From: Paenibacillus harenae
GTDB lineage: Bacteria; Bacillota; Bacilli; Paenibacillales; Paenibacillaceae
Reading direction: 5' to 3'
DNA length: 64,000 nt
Assembly (NCBI RefSeq): GCF_030812415.1
Contig: NZ_JAUSST010000003.1
Coordinates: forward strand, 434,001-498,000
A program made the position numbers and the translations under genes. Numbering within the stretch: position 1 is the first letter of the stretch; every line of letters starts with the position of its first letter. Shown here in pieces: positions 61,042 to 64,000 of this stretch. The notes below the pieces were generated by a model that did no database searches, was not told where the DNA came from, and worked only from the letters and a program-made list of their open reading frames with translations.

Positions 61042-63767
61042 TAAAGTCCCACCTGCCTCGTCAGCCAAACCCGCATAAGCGAGTACAGCTGATCCATCTG
61101 AATCGGCTTGCTAATATAGTCCGATGCGCCGGCTGCCAGACATTTGTCTCGGTCGCTCCGCATCGCTTTGGCCGTTAGAGCAATGATCGGCGTATCCTTC
61201 ATTACAGGATGCTCCCGAATGGCTTTCATCGTCTCGAAGCCGTCCATAACCGGCATCATGATATCCATGAGAATGAGGTCGAAGCCGGTCTCGTTCTCGA
61301 GCAGCTCCAAGCACTGCTTGCCGTTGCCCGCAACGGTTACCGACAGCCGCTTCCGCTCGAGCGCCTTGCCGAGGGCGTACACATTGCGAGCATCGTCCTC
61401 TACGAGCAGCACTCTTTTGCCTGCAAGACAGTCCCCTTCCTCTGTAACGGCTACGGGAAGTGTCGACTCTTCTGTTAATGAGACTGCGACCTCCTCGTAA
61501 GCGGTCAAAACCTCTTTCCCTGTTTCAGCCTGCTGAAGGTTCGGCAAATATAAGGTAAACACGCTGCCTTGATCCGGCACGCTATGCAATACAATGCGCC
61601 CGCCGAGCAGCCTTGCGAATTCGCTCGAAATGGAAAGGCCGAGCCCCGTGCCGCCGTATTGGCGATTCGTCTTTCCGTCGACCTGCTGGAACGCCTCGAA
61701 GATAAGCTGCTGTTTGTCCGAAGGAATGCCGATGCCCGTATCCGTAACGGATATAGCGAGCGCCTCGGCATGCCGGTACTCCGGCAGAAGCTCGCCGATC
61801 TCCTTGTTGTCGGCGTTTCGAATGCGGAGCGCGACGGAGCCGCGATCGGTGAACTTGAAGGCGTTGGACAACAGGTTCTTTAATATTTGCTGCAGCCTTT
61901 GACCGTCCGTATGCAGTACGGGACTAACGTCCGCCTCGATGCTGGCAGAGAAGGGAAGCCCCTTCTTCTCGGCAACGGGGCCGAAGCTAAGCCGCATCAG
62001 TTCCGGAATTTCCGTTACGTTCACTTTGTCGATCGTCAGCGTTATTTTGCCGGCTTCGATTTTGGATAGATCCAAAATATCGTCGATCAGCGCCAGCAGG
62101 TCGTTGCCGGACGTATGAATAACCCGGGCGTAGCCCTCTTCCTCGGCGGTTAACGTTTTGTTGTCGTTCTCGGAGAGCATCTGCGAGAGAATCAGGATGC
62201 TGTTCAGCGGCGTTCGCAGCTCGTGAGACATATTGGCCAAAAAATTCGATTTGTACTGCGAACTGATACGCAGCTTGTCCGCGTACGCCTCGAGCTCTTT
62301 TTTCGCCAGCTCCAATTCCTTCGTCTTCTGCTCCGCGAACAAGTTCTGCTCCTCCAGATGCTCGGTCGTCATGCGCATTTCCTCTTGCTGCATTTGCAAT
62401 TCCTCCGACTGCGCCTGCAGCTCCTCGGTTTGCGTCTGCAGCTCCTCGGTCAGCGATTGGGATTCGAGCAGCAGCTTCTCGACTTCCATTCGGCCCGCCA
62501 CGTTGTTGACCGACACGCCGAAGTGATTCTCGATCTGCTCAAGCAGCTTGAGGTGCAGCGAGGTGAACGGCTCAAGCGAGGCGAATTCGATGACGGCCTC
62601 GACTTTCCCTTCATACTCGACGGGCACGAGCAGGACGCTTTGCGGAGCGGTCCGGGTCAGGCCCGAAACGATTTTCGCTCCGTAATCAGCCGGGTGATTA
62701 AGCAAAAACGTACGGTTTTCTTGCGCACATTGGCCGACTAACCCTTCTCCGATACGGAAGCTCCCTATCGACCGGTCTTCGCCGTAAGCCGCATAGGAGC
62801 TAATCTTTACGAGCCTTTGCCGATCGCCGGTTCCTTGGCGTACGTAGAAAGCGCCGTAAGCTGCGTTCACCATCGGAGCGACCTTCGTCATGAACGATCC
62901 TGCCAGCGACTGCATATCGTTAATGCCTTGCGTCATGGTCGCCACTTCGGCAACCATCTTCTGAATCCAATTTTGCATATCCAGGCTTGTCAGAAGCGAA
63001 TTGGTCGCATCCGCCAGCTCGCTTATTTCATCGCGGGTTTTCACTTTTATTCGCGTCGTAAGATCGCCGCCTACGGAAGCGATTTCCGTAATCGTCTGGG
63101 ATACCTGTTTAATTGTTTTGACAATCGAGCCTGAAATCATATAGACGATAAGGAAAGCGATGGCGGCAACGACAACGAGCATGGCGTACAAGCCGATGGC
63201 AAGCAGTTCGTTGCGGTTGTCCATTTCCATGATATAGGTCTTCGTTGTTTCGATCTCTGCATCCCGCAGCGAGTCGAAATGAATTCGGAGCTGATCGATA
63301 TCCTGCTTGCCGATGTCGTTGCGGAAGAAGGCAAGGATGCCATCTTCGTCCCCCGCTCTCTTGAGCGCAATGAGAGGTTCGCCGGACGTGTCGATCCAAT
63401 GCTGAATGGATATGCCTATGCCTTCCAAGTCCTTCTGTACGCTCGGGTTATCCGCGATGAGTTGGGTGAGGCTGTTGTAATTGGCCTCCCATGTCGTCCT
63501 GCTGTCATTATAAGGCTCCAAATAAGACTCGTTGCCGGTAATGATAAAGCCGCGCTGCGCCGTCTCCATGCTGATGATATCGTTCTCGATCTGGTTAATA
63601 AGGTTATGAACCTCGATGTCATGGCTCGTTATCGTTTCAATATCGCGCTGCAAGGAAGAGATTCTGTCGGTGACGATTACAATAGAGACGCCTAGGCATA
63701 AAACGATGAGAAAATAGCCGATGACGATTTTCAAACGAATAGGAAATCGAATAGCTTGTAGCATCAT
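61041..63767 (-). CDS. Hybrid sensor kinase: CHASE3-HAMP-GAF-HisKA-HATPase-REC
   Basis: 908 aa from the ATG at 63767 (GAGAGGG site). Membrane helix at about 12-34, CHASE3 sensor at about 35-185 (QRGFIITGNESYLEPYN), second helix about 188-212 and HAMP to about 265. GAF follows at about 280-425 with GEGLVGQCAQENR, then a coiled coil with three EELQ repeats at about 430-500. HisKA carries H515 in NMSHELRTPLNS; HATPase_c has LLSNAFKFTDRG, TDTGIGIP and GGTGLGLSI. The C-terminal REC is at about 780-900 with D835 in LILMDIMMP. With its own REC it may pass phosphate on through another protein, such as the REC-PP2C protein at 53280 (inference). Confidence 0.93.
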   Translation of the reverse strand: MMLQAIRFPIRLKIVIGYFLIVLCLGVSIVIVTDRISSLQRDIETITSHDIEVHNLINQIENDIISMETAQRGFIITGNESYLEPYNDSRTTWEANYNSLTQLIADNPSVQKDLEGIGISIQHWIDTSGEPLIALKRAGDEDGILAFFRNDIGKQDIDQLRIHFDSLRDAEIETTKTYIMEMDNRNELLAIGLYAMLVVVAAIAFLIVYMISGSIVKTIKQVSQTITEIASVGGDLTTRIKVKTRDEISELADATNSLLTSLDMQNWIQKMVAEVATMTQGINDMQSLAGSFMTKVAPMVNAAYGAFYVRQGTGDRQRLVKISSYAAYGEDRSIGSFRIGEGLVGQCAQENRTFLLNHPADYGAKIVSGLTRTAPQSVLLVPVEYEGKVEAVIEFASLEPFTSLHLKLLEQIENHFGVSVNNVAGRMEVEKLLLESQSLTEELQTQTEELQAQSEELQMQQEEMRMTTEHLEEQNLFAEQKTKELELAKKELEAYADKLRISSQYKSNFLANMSHELRTPLNSILILSQMLSENDNKTLTAEEEGYARVIHTSGNDLLALIDDILDLSKIEAGKITLTIDKVNVTEIPELMRLSFGPVAEKKGLPFSASIEADVSPVLHTDGQRLQQILKNLLSNAFKFTDRGSVALRIRNADNKEIGELLPEYRHAEALAISVTDTGIGIPSDKQQLIFEAFQQVDGKTNRQYGGTGLGLSISSEFARLLGGRIVLHSVPDQGSVFTLYLPNLQQAETGKEVLTAYEEVAVSLTEESTLPVAVTEEGDCLAGKRVLLVEDDARNVYALGKALERKRLSVTVAGNGKQCLELLENETGFDLILMDIMMPVMDGFETMKAIREHPVMKDTPIIALTAKAMRSDRDKCLAAGASDYISKPIQMDQLYSLMRVWLTRQVGL

Positions 63768-63810
63768 AAACACCCTCTCGTTCGTAGATTCGAGCCCGTA
63801 AGTTGTATCT

Positions 63811-63816
63811 ATTATA
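63811..63816 (-). promoter_or_regulatory. -10 element of the hybrid kinase operon
   Basis: Perfect TATAAT on the minus strand, 44 nt before the kinase start codon. No convincing -35 at the right distance. Confidence 0.4.
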
Positions 63817-63826
63817 ACATGACCTT

Positions 63827-63852
63827 GTTTCAGAACATCCTTCTAGGGGTAT
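63827..63852 (+). promoter_or_regulatory. Sigma-B-type promoter candidate
   Basis: GTTTCA at 63827-63832, a 14-nt spacer, and GGGTAT at 63847-63852. The same -35 and spacing as the site at 54457, with a perfect -10. It precedes the DUF948-like gene by 28 nt. Confidence 0.65.
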
Positions 63853-63880
63853 CTATGAATAGAAGGGATGTGATAATAGG

Positions 63881-64000
63881 ATGGATCTGCTGCTATCGAT
63901 AAGTGTTGCCGTTATAGCCGTTTCCTTCGTTATCCTGTTGTACTCGCTGTATCGAACGCTGAAGCTGCTAAGGGCCGCGCTCGAGGATATGAGACAATCG
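63881..64000 (+). CDS. DUF948-like general stress protein (3' end missing)
   Basis: The frame from the ATG at 63881 stays open to the window edge (40 codons). It begins MDLLLSISVAVIAVSFVILL, one membrane helix, then YSLYRTLKLLRAALEDMRQS, the start of a cytoplasmic helix. This is the layout of DUF948 proteins, membrane-anchored helical proteins linked to general stress. The sigma-B-type promoter upstream agrees with that. Confidence 0.7.
   Translation, partial: MDLLLSISVAVIAVSFVILLYSLYRTLKLLRAALEDMRQS

Overview
The window looks like chromosomal DNA of a Paenibacillus-type soil Firmicute (Paenibacillus, Cohnella or a close relative). The signs are strong AGGAGG-type ribosome binding sites, moderately high GC by eye, paired YesM/YesN two-component systems, LplB/YtcP-type sugar permeases with lipoprotein binding proteins, many AraC, ROK, LacI, DeoR and GntR regulators, and typical short intergenic repeats. 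No rRNA, tRNA, phage, transposase or CRISPR array was seen. Most of the window is accessory carbohydrate metabolism; the right end is regulatory and stress related.

Layout. 1-9044: an oligosaccharide ABC importer (binding protein cut by the left edge, two permeases), a YesN/YesM pair on the opposite strand, and a cytoplasmic GH50-like glycosidase. 9403-14233: a lipoprotein sugar sensor with its own histidine kinase and response regulator, then L-rhamnose mutarotase. 14427-18997: a very large secreted pectin-degrading protein (CE8 pectinesterase, FN3 repeats, X2 module, PL1 pectate lyase, FN3) broken by an apparent one-base frameshift. 19207-23888: a rhamnose/ribose-type ABC importer. Together, 9403-23888 reads as a pectin/rhamnogalacturonan sensing, cleavage and uptake island.

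24304-30867: a ROK regulator with an MFS transporter, a broken sugar O-acetyltransferase (internal deletion), a lipoprotein, and a DeoR - HAD phosphatase - glycerol-1-phosphate dehydrogenase cluster resembling araL-araM of Bacillus. 31192-33545: two divergent secreted proteins (one unrecognised, one VanW type). 33726-43214: a complete fructan locus (LacI, two permeases, binding protein, two GH32 enzymes, fructokinase) with matching LacI-type operators. 43225-45874: an AraC regulator divergent from a PhyH-type dioxygenase and a TIM-barrel isomerase. 45961-48265: small housekeeping and unknown genes. 48481-51135 (minus strand): gntR-uxuA-uxuB-like hexuronate genes, a logical sink for part of the pectin products.

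52502-55977: general-stress-like genes and a partner-switching module (REC-PP2C phosphatase, STAS antagonist, RsbW-like kinase) without an adjacent sigma factor. Two sequences matching a sigma-B promoter (GTTTCA, 14 nt, GGGTAA/T) lie before 54541 and before the gene cut by the right edge. 56229-59834: a phosphotransferase, a TIM-barrel protein, an HxlR regulator and a PRISE-type reductase. 60172-63767: CheR and a large CHASE3-HAMP-GAF-HK-REC hybrid kinase.

The observations most worth a second look are the split pectinase, the lipoprotein-kinase-regulator three-component sensor, the GH32 enzyme with Glu at the nucleophile position, the RsbW-like protein with a substituted G1-box aspartate beside sigma-B-like promoters, the DeoR-controlled G1P dehydrogenase pair, and the AraC/PhyH/TIM-barrel cluster.
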